From: Phenylobacterium sp.
GTDB lineage: Bacteria; Pseudomonadota; Alphaproteobacteria; Caulobacterales; Caulobacteraceae
NCBI RefSeq assembly: GCF_030697925.1
Contig: NZ_JAUYOJ010000006.1
Location: 1-64,000, forward strand
Direction of reading: 5' to 3'
DNA length: 64,000 bases
The notes under the pieces were generated by a model. The model saw only the letters and a program-made list of their open reading frames with translations, did no database searches and was not told the DNA's origin. A program made the position numbers and the translations under genes. The first letter of the stretch is position 1; the number at the start of each line of letters is the position of its first letter. Shown here one piece after another: positions 29,558 through 38,658 of the stretch.

Positions 29558-30490
29558 GTGACGGGCGTGGTCTATCCGAGGATTGCGGTGATCGGCTGCG
29601 GCCTGATCGGCTCGTCGGTGATCCGCGCCGCCCGGGAGCGCGGGGTGGTCGATCAGGTCGCCGTCGCCGACGCCAGCGCGGCCCACCGCGAGCGCATCGT
29701 CGAGCTGGGCTTCGCCGACCTGGTGACGGGGGACATCGCCGAGGCGGTGGCCGACGCCGACCTGGTGATCTTCGCCGTCCCGGTCCTGGCCATGGGCGAG
29801 GCCGCCAGGGCCGCCGCCCCCGCCATGAAGCCCTGCGCCACGGCCACCGACGTCGGCTCCGTGAAAGGCTCGGTCGCCGAGGCCCTGGCCGCCGCCCTGC
29901 CCGCCAACGTGTTCATCATTCCCGGCCACCCCATCGCCGGCACCGAGCATTCCGGCCCCGACGCCGGCCTGGCCGAGCTGTTCGAGAACCGCTGGGTGAT
30001 CCTGACCCCGCAGCCGCGCCAGGACGAGGCCTATCTGGAGGCCACCAGTCAGCTCGCCGAGTTCTGGCGGAGCCTGGGCGCCAATGTCGAACAGATGGAC
30101 GACCGCCATCACGACCTGGTCCTGGCCGTCACCAGCCACCTGCCCCACCTGATCGCCTACAACATCGTCGGCACCGCCGCCGACATGGAGGAGGTCACCC
30201 AGGCCGAGGTGATGAAGTACTCCGCCGGCGGCTTCCGCGACTTCACCCGCATCGCCGCCTCGGATCCGACCATGTGGCGCGACGTGTTCGTGGCCAACAA
30301 GGACGCGGTCCTGGAGATCCTCGGCCGGTTCACCGAGGACCTGCAGGCCCTGTCGCGGGCCATCCGCTGGGGCGAGGCCGACAAGCTGCACGAGCTGTTC
30401 ACCCGCACCCGCGAGATCCGCCGCGGCATCATCGCCGCCGGCCAGGAAAGCGCCGAACCCAATTTCGGCCGCGACCGCGGCAAACACTAA
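29558..30490 (+). CDS. tyrC: Prephenate/arogenate dehydrogenase
   Basis: 310-residue NAD-dependent enzyme of tyrosine synthesis. The Rossmann glycine loop is RIAVIGCGLIGSSVIRAARE near residue 8. The substrate-binding HPIAGTEHSGPDAG loop and the helical part ending LAVTSHLPHLIAYNIV and SAGGFRDFTRIAASDPTMWR are typical of TyrA-type cyclohexadienyl dehydrogenases. No ACT or chorismate mutase domain is fused, and the mutase is the separate first gene of the cluster. GTG start 5 bp after hisC. Prephenate versus arogenate preference cannot be read from sequence. Confidence 0.93.
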   Translation: MTGVVYPRIAVIGCGLIGSSVIRAARERGVVDQVAVADASAAHRERIVELGFADLVTGDIAEAVADADLVIFAVPVLAMGEAARAAAPAMKPCATATDVGSVKGSVAEALAAALPANVFIIPGHPIAGTEHSGPDAGLAELFENRWVILTPQPRQDEAYLEATSQLAEFWRSLGANVEQMDDRHHDLVLAVTSHLPHLIAYNIVGTAADMEEVTQAEVMKYSAGGFRDFTRIAASDPTMWRDVFVANKDAVLEILGRFTEDLQALSRAIRWGEADKLHELFTRTREIRRGIIAAGQESAEPNFGRDRGKH

Positions 30491-30569
30491 CCGACCGGCG
30501 GTCGGATGCTTGACGGCCTTCCGCGTTTCCAATACTTAAGCAATCGCTTACGTGAACGCGGGCCGAGGC

Positions 30570-31817
30570 ATGTTCGAATTGAAGCCTGACAGGCGGAGAG
30601 CAATGGTCGGCGTTGCGGCGCTTGGCGGGCTGTGGGGCGGTAAGACCTTTGCCCAGAGTGGCCGTCAACCAAGGGAAGGACGTCCTCGAATGCGCGAAGA
30701 CCTGGCCAAACACATTTCCAGCGGCGAGGTCACCGGACTGGTCGCCCTGCTCAACCGTCGCGGCGAGACCCAGGTCGAGGCGCTTGGTGCAATGGCGACC
30801 GGCGGCGCCCCACCCATGGCCCGCGACACGCTCTTCCGCATCGCCTCGGTCACCAAGCCGGTGACCGCCGTGGCGGCCATGGCTCTGGTCGACGATGGCA
30901 AGCTGGCCCTTGACGAACCGTTGGACAAGTGGTTGCCCGAACTCGCCGGAAGCAGGGTGCTGAGGCGCCTGGACGGTCCGCTGGACGACACGGTTCCCGC
31001 CCACAGGCCGATCTCGGTCCGCGACCTGATGACCCTGCGTTTCGGCCTGGGCTTCATCATGGCCCAGGACGCCCCCATCCAGCAGGCCTTCGCCGAACGC
31101 GGACTCGCGCCCGGCCCCGATCAGCCGGGCTTCCCCGACGCTGACGCCTATATGGCCGCCTTCGCGGACCTGCCTCTGGCGTATCAGCCGGGCGAGGCCT
31201 GGCTCTACCACACCGGCCTGGACGTCCTGGGCGTGCTGGTCGCGCGCGTCTCGGGCCAGTCCCTGGAGGCCCATATGCGCCGGCGCATCTTCGAGCCGCT
31301 GGGCATGAAGGACACCGGCTTCAGCGTGCCGGCCGACAAGCTCGACCGCCTGCCGCCCTGCTACACGAACGACGAGAACGGGCGCGCACTCTACGACGCC
31401 GGCGGCGCGAGCAGCCGGTTCAGCGAACCGCGAGGGTTCCAGGCTGGCGGCAGCGGCCTGGTCTCGACGGCCGGCGATGTCGCCGCCTTTGGCCAGATGA
31501 TGCTGGCCGGGGGCGCGGGCGTACTCTCGCCGGCCTCGGTCGAGGCCATGACCACCGACCAGCTCACCACCGCCCAACGTCAAGCCTCGGAAATCTTCCT
31601 GGACGGCGCCGGCTGGGGGCTAGGCATGGCCGTAGCCGCCGCCGACAGCCAAGCCGTCCCGGGCGGCTTCGGTTGGGACGGCGGCTACGGGACCTCCTGG
31701 CGCTCCGACCCGAAGGCAGGGTTGGTCGGCGTGCTGCTGACCCAACAGCTCTGGACCTCTCCCGAGCCGCCGCGCGTCCTGCGCGACTTCTGGACCGCGG
31801 CCTATAGGGGCGCCTAG
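30570..31817 (+). CDS. Exported beta-lactamase-fold serine hydrolase
   Basis: 415 residues of the class C beta-lactamase/esterase clan. The catalytic SxxK is Ser93-Val-Thr-Lys96 (LFRIASVTKPVTAVAAMAL), and the second-motif tyrosine is Tyr213 in AWLYHTGLDVLGVL, where the YxN of true beta-lactamases is YHT. The N-terminus has DRRRAMVGVAALGGLWGG and then FAQ, a Tat-like signal. That substitution and the lack of a clear KTG motif argue for an esterase or peptidase rather than antibiotic resistance. ATG 30570 is chosen; a GTG at 30552 is upstream. The stop shares CTAG with the convergent EF-G-like gene. Confidence 0.85.
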   Translation: MFELKPDRRRAMVGVAALGGLWGGKTFAQSGRQPREGRPRMREDLAKHISSGEVTGLVALLNRRGETQVEALGAMATGGAPPMARDTLFRIASVTKPVTAVAAMALVDDGKLALDEPLDKWLPELAGSRVLRRLDGPLDDTVPAHRPISVRDLMTLRFGLGFIMAQDAPIQQAFAERGLAPGPDQPGFPDADAYMAAFADLPLAYQPGEAWLYHTGLDVLGVLVARVSGQSLEAHMRRRIFEPLGMKDTGFSVPADKLDRLPPCYTNDENGRALYDAGGASSRFSEPRGFQAGGSGLVSTAGDVAAFGQMMLAGGAGVLSPASVEAMTTDQLTTAQRQASEIFLDGAGWGLGMAVAAADSQAVPGGFGWDGGYGTSWRSDPKAGLVGVLLTQQLWTSPEPPRVLRDFWTAAYRGA

Positions 31818-33838
31818 GCCGCGGCGCTGCGGCTGACCTCCTCGGCCAACCGTCCGGTGAGCTCGGCCATGTGGTCGAACTCGGCGGTGAAGTCGCCCAG
31901 GCCCTGGGTGAGGCCGCGCAGTTCGGCGATCAGCTCCTGGCGCTCGTGGCGCGGCAGGCAGACCTCGATCTCGTCCCAGCCGGACCAGCCCTCACGCGGT
32001 GCGAAGCCGAGGATCTGGCCGCGCCGGGCGGAGATCGCCTGGGTGATCTTGGACGTGCTGGAGGACGGGGCGTTGATGTGCAGCTTCTCCACCGGCTCCA
32101 GCAGATAGGCCCCGCAGACGGCCAGGCCCTCGCTCATGGCCAGGCGGCCGGCCTGGCGGAAGGCCATCTCGGAGGAGTCGACGCTGTGATAGGAGCCGTC
32201 GGTCAGCACCACCTCCACATCGGTCACCGGGAAGCCCAGCGGCCCCTTCTGCATGGCGTCGCGGACCCCCTGCTCGACGGCCGGGATCCACTGCTTGGGC
32301 ACCACCCCGCCGGTGATCTTCTGTGAGAAGGCGAAGCCCGAGCCGCGCGGCAGCGGCTTGATCTCGATGACCACGTCGCCGAACTGGCCGTGGCCGCCGG
32401 TCTGCTTCTTGTGCCGGCCGCGCTGGGTGACGCCTTTGCGGATGGATTCCCGGTAGGAGATCTTGGGCGGGCTGACGGCCGCCTCGACATTGAACCGCCG
32501 GCGCAGGCGATCCAGGGTCACCTGCACGTGGGCCTCGCCCTGGCCGAAGATCAGGGTCTCCTGCGTCTCGGGATCCAGCACCACGCGCAGGGTCGGGTCC
32601 TCCTCGGCGAGCTTGGTGAGCGCCGCCGACATCCGCACATCGTCCTTGCGGTCCTTGGCCGCCACGGCCATGGCGTAGAGGTGCAGCGGTTCACGGAAGT
32701 TGAGTTGCGGCGTGCGCGCCTTGCCGTCGAAGGACAGCACCTGGCCCGCCCGGGCGGCCTCGATCTTGGCGATGGCCACCACATCCCCGGCCGCGGCGTG
32801 GTCGACCTTCTTGGTCGCGCCGCCGCTGACGATGAACAGGCCCCCTGCCCGGCTACGCTCGCCGTTCGAGGCGGTCAGCTCCTCGCCGTCCTTCAGCGCC
32901 CCGCCCAGGATGCGAGCGTAGGAGAGCTTGCCCGCCTGGCCGGCGTAGGAGGTCTTGAAGACATAGGCGCAGGGTCCGTCCAGCCCCAGCCGCGCGGCGG
33001 CCTGGGAGACCTCCGGCGTCTCGTGGCGCAAGGCCTTCAGCAGCCGGCGCACCCCGAAGCCGTTGGACGCCGAGCCGAAGAACACCGGCACGATCTGGCC
33101 CTGGTTCATCTCGGCCACCAGGTCGGCGAAGACCAGGTCGCGGCTGGGGGTCAGGTCGGAGAGCAGCTGCTCCATGAGGGCGTCGTCGTAGTCGGCCATC
33201 TGTTCCAGCATGTGGAACCGGGCCTGCGCCTCCAGCTCGGCCACGTCCTGCGGCAGGTCGACGATCTGCGAGGGCTGGCCGGGCCGGTAGATGTAGGCGC
33301 GCTCCAGGGCCAGATCGACGAAGCCGGTCACGTGCTCCTTATCGATCAACGGGATCTGCCGGGCCACCACGGGAGAGGCGCTCGCCGGCGCCAGGGCGGC
33401 CATGAATTCGTCCAGGGGGCCTCGGGCCTGGTCGATCTTGTTGACGAACACGGCGCGGGGCACGCCCAGGCGCTCCAGTTCCTTGAAGATCGGCTGCAGC
33501 AGCGCCGCGCGGCCCGGATGCGGGTCGGCCACCACCACCACCAGGTCGACGGCGGGAAGGACCAGGTCTTCTGCGGCGGCGAACTCCGTCGAGCCGGGAC
33601 AGTCGACCACCGCGTAGCGGTCGCCCATGAACTCGAAGCCCGCCAGGTTCAGCTCCACCGACTGGCCGCGCGCTCGCGCCTCGGGGGTCGCGTCGCCGAC
33701 GCTGGAGGCGCCGACCTCGCCCTGACGGGGAATGGCGCCGCTCGCAAACAGCATGGCTTCGAGAAGAGTCGTCTTGCCGGCTCCGGCCGCTCCCACAAGA
33801 GCGATGGTGCGTACCGAGCCAGGATCACGCCTACCCAT
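31814..33838 (-). CDS. EF-G-like translational GTPase paralog
   Basis: 674 residues with the EF-G domain order. G1 is ALVGAAGAGKTTLLEAMLFA and the G3-like motif is VVDCPGSTEF, where normal EF-G has DTPGHVDF; G4 is FVNKID. The usual switch-I RGITI block is replaced by EARARGQSVELNLAGFEF. Later domains are present: RGRHKKQTGGHGQFGDVVIE, GVVPKQWIPAVEQGV, and a C-terminal domain V with SARRGQILGF. This is the EF-G-like group that is not the main elongation factor. Its role is uncertain; ribosome rescue or tetracycline-type protection are possibilities. Start 33838 has GGAGGACAG. Confidence 0.88.
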   Translation of the reverse strand: MGRRDPGSVRTIALVGAAGAGKTTLLEAMLFASGAIPRQGEVGASSVGDATPEARARGQSVELNLAGFEFMGDRYAVVDCPGSTEFAAAEDLVLPAVDLVVVVADPHPGRAALLQPIFKELERLGVPRAVFVNKIDQARGPLDEFMAALAPASASPVVARQIPLIDKEHVTGFVDLALERAYIYRPGQPSQIVDLPQDVAELEAQARFHMLEQMADYDDALMEQLLSDLTPSRDLVFADLVAEMNQGQIVPVFFGSASNGFGVRRLLKALRHETPEVSQAAARLGLDGPCAYVFKTSYAGQAGKLSYARILGGALKDGEELTASNGERSRAGGLFIVSGGATKKVDHAAAGDVVAIAKIEAARAGQVLSFDGKARTPQLNFREPLHLYAMAVAAKDRKDDVRMSAALTKLAEEDPTLRVVLDPETQETLIFGQGEAHVQVTLDRLRRRFNVEAAVSPPKISYRESIRKGVTQRGRHKKQTGGHGQFGDVVIEIKPLPRGSGFAFSQKITGGVVPKQWIPAVEQGVRDAMQKGPLGFPVTDVEVVLTDGSYHSVDSSEMAFRQAGRLAMSEGLAVCGAYLLEPVEKLHINAPSSSTSKITQAISARRGQILGFAPREGWSGWDEIEVCLPRHERQELIAELRGLTQGLGDFTAEFDHMAELTGRLAEEVSRSAAA

Positions 33839-33997
33839 GATCTGTCCTCCGTGAACGGGGCGTCCGCACGGAAGCCGACGCCTCCAGGCCCGATGCAACG
33901 CCCCCTTCGGAGCCGATGCAAGGCGCCTAAACGTGAAGGCGAGTTGGCGGAACCGAACGAAGCGCTCCGCCTGGGAGATTCCATCGCCGACGGCGCG

Positions 33998-34471
33998 TCA
34001 GCCGCGCCGGGCCGCCTCGATGGCCGCGACGTCGATCTTCTTCATGGTCATCATGGCGTCGAACGCGCGCTTGGCCTCGGCGCCGCCCACCGCCATCGCC
34101 TCGGTCAAGACGCGCGGCGTGATCTGCCAGGAGATCCCCCACCGGTCCTTGCACCAGCCGCATTCGCTCTCCTGGCCGCCATTGCCGACGATGGCGTTCC
34201 AATAGCGGTCGGTCTCGGCCTGATCGTCGGTGGCGATCTGGAACGAGAAGGCTTCGTCGGGCTTGAAAGCCGGCCCGCCGTTCAGGCCAAGGCAGGTGAC
34301 GCCCGCGACGGTGAACTCCACGACCAGCACATCGCCTTCCTTGCCGGATGGGAAATCGCCGGGCGCCCGGCGCACGGCGATCACCGCGCTGTCGGGAAAG
34401 GTCTCGGCGTAGAAGCGGGCGGCCGCCTCGGCGTCCTTATCGTACCAGAGGCAAATCGTGTTCTTCGCCAT
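33998..34471 (-). CDS. VOC/PhnB-like protein
   Basis: 157 residues with a glyoxalase-fold PhnB domain: NTICLWYDKDAEAAARFYAE, then FSFQIATDDQAETDRYWNAI, and GWCKDRWGISWQITPRVLTE near the end. This subgroup is often labelled 3-demethylubiquinone methyltransferase-like, but no methyltransferase motif is present and the activity is unknown. GAAGGGACC precedes the ATG. The gene is separate from its neighbours by over 80 bp on both sides. Confidence 0.85.
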   Translation of the reverse strand: MAKNTICLWYDKDAEAAARFYAETFPDSAVIAVRRAPGDFPSGKEGDVLVVEFTVAGVTCLGLNGGPAFKPDEAFSFQIATDDQAETDRYWNAIVGNGGQESECGWCKDRWGISWQITPRVLTEAMAVGGAEAKRAFDAMMTMKKIDVAAIEAARRG

Positions 34472-34555
34472 TGGATGGTCCCTTCGCTTTGAAGTCTTCC
34501 TAACGAGGTGGCCAACGACTTTGCTCCACGCGGAGGCATCGTCCGTGGCGCCAGC

Positions 34556-35437
34556 CTATTGCGACGCGATCTCCGCGAGGCGCCGGGCGTCGGCCTCGGT
34601 TAGGCCCGGCGGTCTGTAGGTGGACTGGGCGGCGCTTTGGCCGGTGAAGAAGCGATAGAAGCTGGCGGCGGAGAGGTAGGCCCCCGACACGCTCGGGTGA
34701 TGTCGATCGGCGGCGAACAGGTCCTGCGAAAGCGCATCCTGGGCACGGGAGAAGCGCTGACCCACGGCCACAACGGACATGGATTGCGCCCGCGCGAGGT
34801 CGGCTGTCTCTTCGGTTATCTTCGTCTGGCACATGGCCGGCGTGACATTCTGCAACACGCCGCCAGCGGCATAGACGGAACTGCCGACGCCGTCGGACCA
34901 AGTCTCGTACAGGACGGGCTGCGCGCCATTGCGCCGGATCAATTCGGCCCAGTAGGCGACATCCTGGCTTGTTTCGGAGACCCAATCCGGGCGGTAGGCC
35001 CAGAAGCTCTGCTGGTTAAGCACCACGTAGTCGAAAGACCGGGCCGCAAGCACCTTCGCGGCCTTCCCGGACGCACGATGATCGGCGAGCGATGCCCCGC
35101 CGCGGGTCACGGTCCAAACCCTGAGCCGGACCGGATTGGCGGGATCGGTCGAGGCCAGGTTGACCAGCATGGCGGGCATCGCGTGGCTGGAGGTGAAGCT
35201 GTTGCCTATGAAGAGGACGTCGACCGTCCGCTCCGTCGCCGGAACCGGGCGCGAAACCAGCCCCAGCGCACGGTCCCATGGCTCGAGGCGATAGATCCCG
35301 GTCAAGCTGGGATAGGCGAGCCACCCGACAAGCGCCGCGAGAACGAGGCTGAGGAAAACAAGTCTCGGGCGCATCAGGCCGCGTGGGCCAGCGTGAAGTT
35401 CAGTTTCCCGAAGGCGGTCATCCCCAAGGTCGGACAT
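34556..35437 (-). CDS. SGNH-like hydrolase, membrane-anchored
   Basis: 293 residues, with a basic N-terminus and one hydrophobic segment (MRPRLVFLSLVLAALVGWLA). The domain begins with VDVLFIGNSFTSSHAMPAML, a GDSL-like block I with Ser in GNSF. Near the end is DRHHPSVSGAYLSAASFY, a DxxH block V. These support a catalytic Ser-His pair of the SGNH esterase type. The substrate is unknown; related proteins deacylate or deacetylate polymers. The start is uncertain: ATG 35437 gives a long leader, ATG 35374 begins at the hydrophobic segment; neither has a strong ribosome site. Confidence 0.75.
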   Translation of the reverse strand: MSDLGDDRLRETELHAGPRGLMRPRLVFLSLVLAALVGWLAYPSLTGIYRLEPWDRALGLVSRPVPATERTVDVLFIGNSFTSSHAMPAMLVNLASTDPANPVRLRVWTVTRGGASLADHRASGKAAKVLAARSFDYVVLNQQSFWAYRPDWVSETSQDVAYWAELIRRNGAQPVLYETWSDGVGSSVYAAGGVLQNVTPAMCQTKITEETADLARAQSMSVVAVGQRFSRAQDALSQDLFAADRHHPSVSGAYLSAASFYRFFTGQSAAQSTYRPPGLTEADARRLAEIASQ

Positions 35438-35497
35438 GGGTGGTGGGCGGTCGTTCAGCTCCCGGCCCGACGGCGGGCAGCCGACGCTTACGGAGGT

Positions 35498-36142
35498 TCA
35501 TGTCAGCAAGATGATGTCCCACCGGAACGCGGTTACGCCGGGTTCGCTGGTCGTCGCCGGTTGACAGATGGCGGCGTTGGGATCGCGACGTCGTGACGCC
35601 AGGGTCGATAGAAGCAGGTCCTTCGCGTTCAGATCCTCGCCTGGGAAGTACATCTGCGTCACCAGCCGATAGTCTGAGTTTGTCACATCGAAATGGATGT
35701 GCGGCGTGCGCAGCGTGCCCGACGGCTCAGGATATGCGCCGGGCTTCACGGTCCGCAGCCGGAAGGCGCCATCACGCGCCACGCCGAACGACGCCACCCC
35801 GAGGAAATTCGGGTCCAGCGGCGCAGTGTTCTTGTCGAGCGGGTTCGTGTAGCGCCCAGCCGCATTCGCCTGCCAGATCACCAGTTCGGCCTGCGGAAGC
35901 GGCCGGCCTGCGGTGTCCAGCACCCGTCCTGTGATCTCGATGATCTGGCCCTGGGCGTGGCCCTTGCGCCCAGGAAAGTGGGTGAGGTCGGGATCATGCG
36001 AAGCCGGCGCCCGAACCGGGTAGTATGGGCCCAGGGTTTCCTGACCCGTGGGCTTCAGCACGCCCTGCGCTCGAGCCGCACCTGCGGCGCTCGGCAGCAC
36101 CAATGCGGCTGCCGCCGCCAAGCCTCGCCGCGATATTTCCAT
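35498..36142 (-). CDS. Exported intradiol ring-cleavage dioxygenase
   Basis: 214 residues. The start MEISRRGLAAAAALVLPSAA is a twin-arginine-like signal, followed by a protocatechuate 3,4-dioxygenase-type beta fold. The family metal set is suggested by TLGPYYPVRAP, a tyrosine in AAGRYTNP, and the TPHIHFDV histidine pair. This protein is therefore periplasmic, unlike the cytoplasmic aromatic-ring dioxygenases. Exported copies are common in soil alphaproteobacteria and their substrates are unclear. ATG 36142 is preferred because it begins the signal. Confidence 0.83.
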   Translation of the reverse strand: MEISRRGLAAAAALVLPSAAGAARAQGVLKPTGQETLGPYYPVRAPASHDPDLTHFPGRKGHAQGQIIEITGRVLDTAGRPLPQAELVIWQANAAGRYTNPLDKNTAPLDPNFLGVASFGVARDGAFRLRTVKPGAYPEPSGTLRTPHIHFDVTNSDYRLVTQMYFPGEDLNAKDLLLSTLASRRRDPNAAICQPATTSEPGVTAFRWDIILLT

Positions 36143-36369
36143 CGGCCCCGCCCTCTGCTGACAGCCTTGACCATAGCTCCGACGGGTCGTGCGGCAAGCT
36201 TGAACTTGCCAAGAAGCCGACCTGTGGCAACGTCTGCAACGGGTCCGAAAGCCGCCTCGGGCGATCCCGAGGCTCGCGGATCTCACGACGCGCTCAGGCG
36301 GAGCCTTAGCCGCCCGCGTCCACCTGCCCGATCAACAGGCCCTCTCGATGAAGGCCGAGGCCGAGAACG

Positions 36370-38511
36370 CTAGAACGAATACCGCAAAGTCACCCGCGCG
36401 TTCCGCGGCTCGCCGTAGACGTAACCCGCGAACCAGGCGTTGTTGTTGAAGTAGGTCTTGTCGAATAGGTTGTTGACGTTGACCTGCGCCGACACCTGCT
36501 CAGTGATCTGATACTCCGCCATCAGGTTCACGACCGTATAGGCCGGCTGCCCCACGCGCTCGGTGACGCCGGAGCTGGGGTTGACCGCCGTCTGCGGCGG
36601 CTGGCTCTCCCAACGCAGCGACCCGCCGACACGCAGGCCCTCGATCCAGTCGTGCAGGTCGTAGACCGTGGCCAGCTTCAGCATCCGCCGCGGGTGGTGC
36701 GCCACCACGTCGGCGCCCTGGGCGTCGCGGGCCGAGTAGTCGGTCCAGCCGAGGTTGACGTCCCAGTTCGGCGTGATCTTGCCGGACACCTCGAGCTCGT
36801 AGCCCTTGGCGACCGTGCCCTTGGCAGGGCGGGACGCCGGATCCAGCGTGCCGGGGACGAGGAAACCGGGGTCGGGCTCGGCGACATTGTCCTGCTCGAC
36901 GCGGAACACGGCGAGCGACGCGAACAGCCGCCCGTCCAGGAAATCGGCCTTCAGGCCGGCCTCGTAGGCGTCGCCGGTGACCGGGTCCAGATAGTCGCCG
37001 TACCGGTCGCGCGAGGTCTGCGGCTGGAAGATGCTGGTGTAGCTGGCATAGGCCGACAGGTTGGCCGTGATGTCGTAGATCGCGCCCGCATAGGGCGTCA
37101 AGATCTTGTCGTGCTTGATGGTGTAGGCCACGGGCGTATAGGTCGCGACCTGCTCGTTGCGTTCCCAATAGCTCAGGCGCCCGCCGAGGATCACCTTCAG
37201 ATTGTCGGCGAGATTCAGCCGCGCCGCGGCGTAGCCCGCATATTGCTCCGTCACGCCCTGGTCCGACAGGTCGTAGCGCGGACCCCAGGTCGGTTCGGGA
37301 TAGGAGCCGTCCCAGTCGAAGAAGTCGCCCACGGCCGCCACGGGCGAGATGGGATCCCTGTTGGTCCAGCCCCCTTTCAGGTGGTTGTACATCGCCCCCA
37401 CGACCAGCTCGTGCTCGCGCCCGAACAGGTTGAACGGTCCCTGCGCCATCAGGCCGGCGTTCCACTGCTGGGGCCGGGAGTCGTACCAGTAGGGATAGGC
37501 GGACATGCCCTGGCCGGTGACCGGGTCGGGCAGATCGTAGGTCCAGATCAGCTTCGAGTTCTCGACCTGCCGATGATAGCCGAGGTCGCCCCTGAGTTTC
37601 CAACCGCTCTCGAACTCATGATTGAGCATGACGAAGGCGGTCTGGTCGGACGTGTCCCACTGGTTCCACTTGGCCGCGGTGGTGGTCGACCGGCCCCAGT
37701 TCGTGCGGCTGCCGTCGCTGAACCAGTAGGGCAGCTGGCCCCAAAGCACGCCGCTGCGCTCGTCCTTCTGGTACGCGCCGCCGACGCTCAGCCGCGTCCG
37801 CTCTCCCAGGTCCGCGTCCACGATGCCGTAAAGGACATAGCCTTGCGTCTCTTCCAAGGCGACGAAGGCGTCCTGGCGGTAGGCCTGGGCGACCACACGG
37901 CCGCGGACCGAACCGTCCGCGTTGAGCGGGGTCGAGAAATCCAGGGTCCCGGCCAGACGGTTCCAAGTCCCGCCTTCCAGGCTCAACTCACCGCTTCTCA
38001 CCATGCTGTCCGCATGCTTGCGGATCAGATTGACCGACGCCGACGGTTGGCCCGCGCCGTTGAGCAGGCCCGTCGAGCCGCGCACGATCTCGACCCGCTC
38101 ATAGATCGCGGTCGAGGTCTCGTCGAAGCCAATGTTCCCAGTCTGAAACGGGGCGCCGTCGATCTGGAAGTTGGTGATCTCGAACCCGCGCGCCGAGAGC
38201 GTGTTGCGTCCCCGATCCACCGCCTTGGCCGAAATGCCCGTGGCGAACGCCAGGACGTCGGAGACGTTGGACAGCGCCTGGTCCTCGATCTGCTGCTCGG
38301 TGATGGCGGTGATCGACTGCGGCGTCTCGCGGGGGGTCAGGTCAAGGCCGATGGCCGCGTTGGTCGGCTTGTCGGCGTGGCCATAGATGACCAGCTCCTC
38401 GACCGCGGCGGCCTGATCATCCGTCTCGGACGGCGGGGCCATTTGCGCGGCGGACGGTGAAGCAAGAGCCACGCAGAAGCCGCTCGCGAGCAACCAAGCC
38501 TTGAATGTCAT
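36370..38511 (-). CDS. TonB-dependent siderophore receptor
   Basis: 713 residues with a signal peptide (MTFKAWLLASGFCVALASPS ending AQ). A TonB-box-like EELVIYG is followed by the plug (TPQSITAITEQQIEDQALSN, ARGFEITNFQIDGAPF, ERVEIVRGSTGLLNGAGQPS) and a 22-strand barrel ending in NARVTLRYSF with a terminal aromatic. The plug and ARGF/RGSTGLL blocks are typical of ferric-siderophore receptors such as FhuE/FpvA. It is divergent from a PepSY protein with a Fur-like box between them, so iron control is likely. The ligand is unknown. Confidence 0.95.
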   Translation of the reverse strand: MTFKAWLLASGFCVALASPSAAQMAPPSETDDQAAAVEELVIYGHADKPTNAAIGLDLTPRETPQSITAITEQQIEDQALSNVSDVLAFATGISAKAVDRGRNTLSARGFEITNFQIDGAPFQTGNIGFDETSTAIYERVEIVRGSTGLLNGAGQPSASVNLIRKHADSMVRSGELSLEGGTWNRLAGTLDFSTPLNADGSVRGRVVAQAYRQDAFVALEETQGYVLYGIVDADLGERTRLSVGGAYQKDERSGVLWGQLPYWFSDGSRTNWGRSTTTAAKWNQWDTSDQTAFVMLNHEFESGWKLRGDLGYHRQVENSKLIWTYDLPDPVTGQGMSAYPYWYDSRPQQWNAGLMAQGPFNLFGREHELVVGAMYNHLKGGWTNRDPISPVAAVGDFFDWDGSYPEPTWGPRYDLSDQGVTEQYAGYAAARLNLADNLKVILGGRLSYWERNEQVATYTPVAYTIKHDKILTPYAGAIYDITANLSAYASYTSIFQPQTSRDRYGDYLDPVTGDAYEAGLKADFLDGRLFASLAVFRVEQDNVAEPDPGFLVPGTLDPASRPAKGTVAKGYELEVSGKITPNWDVNLGWTDYSARDAQGADVVAHHPRRMLKLATVYDLHDWIEGLRVGGSLRWESQPPQTAVNPSSGVTERVGQPAYTVVNLMAEYQITEQVSAQVNVNNLFDKTYFNNNAWFAGYVYGEPRNARVTLRYSF

Positions 38512-38572
38512 AGCGATATCCCCAACGCCGAACCACCCGGCGAACGGGCGGATAACAACCCCTCCGGTTATT

Positions 38573-38593
38573 TGCAAATAATTTTCAATCGCA
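38573..38593. promoter_or_regulatory. Fur-like box between receptor and PepSY gene
   Basis: A 21-bp imperfect palindrome with arms TGCAAAT (38573-38579) and AATCGCA (38587-38593) resembles alphaproteobacterial Fur operators. It is 62 bp upstream of the receptor start and 66 bp upstream of the PepSY start, so one repressor could silence both when iron is plentiful. Confidence 0.55.
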
Positions 38594-38658
38594 CTAGAAA
38601 AGCCTCAACCTGGCGAGCTGAAGCCCCGCACTGTCTTGCAAACCTGAGGCCCCGACGC

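Noticed and set aside
30535-30555. CtrA-like box near the serine hydrolase start
   Set aside because: TTAA is followed by seven bases and CTTA, so the second half does not match the consensus.
30570-31817. Beta-lactamase resistance gene
   Set aside because: The SxxK is present but the YxN is YHT and no clear KTG is seen; esterase or peptidase is more likely.
32390-34492. Long open frame on the plus strand opposite the EF-G-like gene
   Set aside because: It is the antisense of a well-supported coding region, as expected in high-GC DNA; its protein has no motif and a His/Arg/Gly-rich shadow composition.
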